Assembly: GCA_014695255.1 (NCBI GenBank)
Contig: JACJNX010000042.1
Coordinates: forward strand, 1-64,000
Direction: 5' to 3'
DNA length: 64,000 nt
Source of the DNA: Cyanobacteria bacterium FACHB-63
GTDB taxonomy: Bacteria > Cyanobacteriota > Cyanobacteriia > Leptolyngbyales > Leptolyngbyaceae
Shown: positions 61,615-64,000 of the stretch, one piece after another
Numbering within the stretch: the stretch's first letter is position 1
How the letters are laid out: each line of letters begins with the position of its first letter
The notes under the pieces: model-generated
What the model was told of the DNA's origin: nothing
What the model saw: the letters and a program-made list of their open reading frames with translations, nothing else
Database searches by the model: none
Position numbers and translations under genes: made by a program

Positions 61615-61887
61615 TTTTGTTCTAGACTCTGCTTGTCACATATGCTTCCTGTAGAAACGTAAAGAATATTTCTGACAAGTTAAGGATACTTAACATTTTC
61701 TTTAGAGATCACTGAGTGGGTTCAAGTGGAAAGTAGGGTGTCGCTCCCTTCTCAGCTCCTACTCCCCACTTCTTTCAGCGTTCATCACTCAAACAAAATC
61801 TCTACATATGAATTTGTTCCGGATATCTCGCTCCCCACCCTGATCTCATGTCAATATCAGAAATAGTACGCAGTCTAAAAATTAGCT

Positions 61888-63402
61888 ATGCCGGACTTGC
61901 AAGTGTCGATCGCTGAACACTATCACGAACGTACCAAATACGACCCGCAAACGATTCACACCAAAAGTCAAGCGCTGAACTGGGAAGAACAACCCATCCC
62001 GTTTAAGTCCTACAAGTTTGGAACCTCGATCGACCTGAAGCCTTATCTCAGCGAAGAGGTGAAAGACGATTGGTGGCAGCGACTTTCTAAACTGCTTGTC
62101 TGTAGCTACGGTCTGACGGGCGCGATTCCCACGAATGGAGAACCGCACTATCTGCGATCGTCTCCTTCTGCGGGGGGACTGTACCCGGCTGAAGTTTACC
62201 TAATTTCTCGCGGAACTCCAGATCTGCCTGCGGGACTGTATAACTATCAAGCAAAGACTCATACCTTACTGCATTTTTGGGAAGCGGATATCTGGAACTC
62301 GCTTCAGTCGGCTTGCTTTTGGAATCCGGCTTTAGAGCAGACGCAGCTTGCGATCGTGCTGTCTGCGGTGTTTTTTCGCTCAGCTTGGCGCTATCAAGAT
62401 CGGGCTTATCGACGGATTTTTCTAGATAGTGGACACTTGCTTGGCAACATTGAATTAGCTTGTGCGATGACGGATTTTCGTCCGCATTTGATTGGCGGAT
62501 TTGCGGATGAAGCGATCAATCAATTGTTATACTTCGATGCAGAACAAGAAGGAGCGATCGCAGTGTTACCGATCGCTGACCTATCTAAAATTCAAGAACA
62601 TTTGCCGCTGGCTCGAACTGGACTTCCAACTGCACCACAGCTAGACTATCCCAAGATTCCTGATGGTGGATTGTTGAGTTATTTTCACCAAGCGACTCAA
62701 ATTTCTTACAATGCCAATGTAAAAGTAAACTGGACAGTTCCCGAATCTGAGGAACATTCGGATAAATACAATTTTCCGTTCTGTTTGAAAGTTTCGACCG
62801 CTTGCAATCCGATTGACTGGGATACGAATTTAGGCGGACTTGAGCGAACAATCATTCACCGTCGATCGACCCGTGCATTTAGCGGTGAACCTTTGTTGAT
62901 TGAAGAACTCAAAGCGATTTTAGACTTTGCTTATCAGCCACAGCATTACATTGATCAAAACCTCGATCGTTCTCCCGATTATTTCGATTTAAGTTTAGTT
63001 GAAACCTTTGTTGCCGTTTCAGGTGTGACGAACCTCGAAGATGGTTGTTATTACTATGCTCCTAGAGCACAAGAACTTCGTCAGATTCGATTTAAGAACT
63101 TCCGACGTGAACTTCATTTTCTCTGTTTAGGTCAAGACTTAGGACGCGATGCAAGTGCGATCGTGTTTCACACCGCAGATTTGAAGAAAGCGATCGAGCA
63201 GTATGGCGATCGAGTGTATCGCTATCTGCACATGGATGCGGGACATTTAGGACAGCGAATGAATTTGGCGGCAAGTCATTTAGGACTGGGTGCAAGCGGG
63301 ATTGGTGGATTTTTTGATGATCAAGTGAATGAAGTCTTGGGAATTCCGCAAGATGAAGCGGTTTTGTATATTACGGCGTTGGGTCGATCCAGGCAGCGAT
63401 AG
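61888..63402 (+). CDS. Double nitroreductase, SagB/ThcOx-type dehydrogenase
   Basis: A 504-residue protein with two nitroreductase-like FMN domains. The first (about 75-260) has SSPSAGGLYPAEVYLISRG and a C-terminal half lacking obvious FMN ligands. The second (about 325-500) has HRRSTRAFSGEPLLIEELK and GHLGQRMNLAASHLGLGASGIGGFFD. SagB-type enzymes oxidise azolines in peptide maturation, but many cyanobacterial copies stand alone. No cyclodehydratase or precursor peptide was seen nearby. A SAM methyltransferase follows by about 40 bases. Confidence 0.88.
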   Translation: MPDLQVSIAEHYHERTKYDPQTIHTKSQALNWEEQPIPFKSYKFGTSIDLKPYLSEEVKDDWWQRLSKLLVCSYGLTGAIPTNGEPHYLRSSPSAGGLYPAEVYLISRGTPDLPAGLYNYQAKTHTLLHFWEADIWNSLQSACFWNPALEQTQLAIVLSAVFFRSAWRYQDRAYRRIFLDSGHLLGNIELACAMTDFRPHLIGGFADEAINQLLYFDAEQEGAIAVLPIADLSKIQEHLPLARTGLPTAPQLDYPKIPDGGLLSYFHQATQISYNANVKVNWTVPESEEHSDKYNFPFCLKVSTACNPIDWDTNLGGLERTIIHRRSTRAFSGEPLLIEELKAILDFAYQPQHYIDQNLDRSPDYFDLSLVETFVAVSGVTNLEDGCYYYAPRAQELRQIRFKNFRRELHFLCLGQDLGRDASAIVFHTADLKKAIEQYGDRVYRYLHMDAGHLGQRMNLAASHLGLGASGIGGFFDDQVNEVLGIPQDEAVLYITALGRSRQR

Positions 63403-63442
63403 TAAACTGACTTGTAGCGATACATCTAGAGGGTTGGTCGAT

Positions 63443-64000
63443 ATGCTTCCAGAAGAAACAGCTGCGCGGTACGATCGCATTGCTCAATGGTGGCAGATTC
63501 AGCATCAGAATTCACAATATGGAATTGCACAATTAAGACATGCGGTTAAATTTTCTGATAAGAAGGACTTTGCGCTTGATGTCGGTTGTGGAAGCAGTGG
63601 ACGTTTTATCAGTATCCTTAGTGAGTGCGGATTTCGGGCAGAGGGACTTGATGTTTCTGAGAAGATGATCGACTTAGCTAAACAATTACACCCAAACATC
63701 ACCTTCTATCAAGCGAATATTTGTGATTGGAATCCTCCAAAATTCTACAACCTGATTGTTGCGTGGGATAGTACTTTTCATTTGCCGCTAGAGATGCAAG
63801 AACCTGTGATGAAAAAACTATGCGATGCGCTTGAACCGGAGGGTGTGCTTCTATTTACCTGTGGAGGCGGAAATCGTTCAGGCACGATTTCTGGGACATT
63901 TCAAGGTCAAGATTTTGAGTACAGTACGCTTGGTACAAATGCTTTTCTAGAGATTCTGAATAAGCATGAATGTAACTGTCTTCATCTCGAATACGATCAA
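63443..64000 (+). CDS. SAM-dependent methyltransferase, cut by window edge
   Basis: The first 186 codons of a class I methyltransferase. Motif I is ALDVGCGSSGRFISIL (near 48-63) and GLDVSEKMIDLA follows as motif II. The post-I strand FYQANICDW is also visible. The 3' end lies outside the window. It follows the nitroreductase on the same strand and could act on the same small molecule or be unrelated. Confidence 0.88.
   Translation, partial: MLPEETAARYDRIAQWWQIQHQNSQYGIAQLRHAVKFSDKKDFALDVGCGSSGRFISILSECGFRAEGLDVSEKMIDLAKQLHPNITFYQANICDWNPPKFYNLIVAWDSTFHLPLEMQEPVMKKLCDALEPEGVLLFTCGGGNRSGTISGTFQGQDFEYSTLGTNAFLEILNKHECNCLHLEYDQ

Overview
The window is chromosomal DNA from a cyanobacterium. The evidence is the density of the HIP1 octamer GCGATCGC, the CP12 regulator of the Calvin cycle, a Ycf35 homologue, a DesB-type omega-3 fatty acid desaturase, a mycosporine (UV sunscreen) cluster and several exopolysaccharide genes resembling the heterocyst-envelope (HEP) genes. 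Genus cannot be fixed from the sequence alone. A filamentous Leptolyngbya-like or Nostoc-like relative is plausible, but no diagnostic marker gene is present.

Layout. 1-3490 is an accessory margin: the start of an IS5-like transposase running off the left edge, a DUF3891 gene, a decayed stretch with gene remnants, an excisionase-like gene, and a tyrosine recombinase just downstream of tRNA-Thr(UGU). 3677-11771 holds housekeeping and envelope genes: a GT-C membrane protein, a WD40 protein, a fasciclin protein, an SH3 protein, tRNA-Gly(UCC), rplI, dnaB and a DUF45 metallopeptidase. 12091-22768 is an exopolysaccharide island: glycosyltransferase, BY-kinase/Wzc, HepC-like sugar transferase, HepA-like ABC exporter, two more GT4 enzymes and a Wzy/ligase-like membrane protein. 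22749-27019 holds a class V aminotransferase, an antitoxin with a broken PIN toxin, sulfiredoxin and Dps, a NarL-type regulator and a cupin. 27223-29891 is a tightly overlapping four-gene envelope operon of unknown function behind a LexA-like palindrome. It is followed by cp12 and, on the opposite strand, a 1067-residue membrane protein with seven long repeats.

33891-46695 is mainly core metabolism: murF, tRNA-Leu(GAG), DoxX, ycf35, clpP, purF and purL, asparaginase, a fused Dpp-type ABC ATPase, a Uma2 protein lacking its usual PD aspartate, and an extended ferredoxin. 46775-53535 carries a GT39-like membrane enzyme, small regulators, desB, an MnmC-like methyltransferase with a coupled 38-residue membrane peptide, and a two-PGB-domain N-acetylmuramidase. 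53605-55230 is gamma-glutamyltransferase. 55500-60142 is mysA-mysB-mysC translationally coupled to a clan GH-J/GH43-like beta-propeller gene, the most promising unusual assembly in the window. 60191-64000 ends with an SH3 protein, a pentapeptide-repeat protein, a double nitroreductase of SagB/ThcOx type and the start of a SAM methyltransferase cut by the window edge.

How genes may work together. The EPS island has an initiating transferase, several glycosyltransferases, a Wzy-like protein, a tyrosine kinase/copolymerase and an ABC exporter, enough for a surface polysaccharide. Sulfiredoxin and Dps form an oxidative-stress pair. MysABC should give mycosporine-glycine, and the coupled propeller enzyme suggests that a sugar is added or removed. 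No mysD or mysE is visible. No CRISPR array, rRNA operon or complete mobile element was seen.
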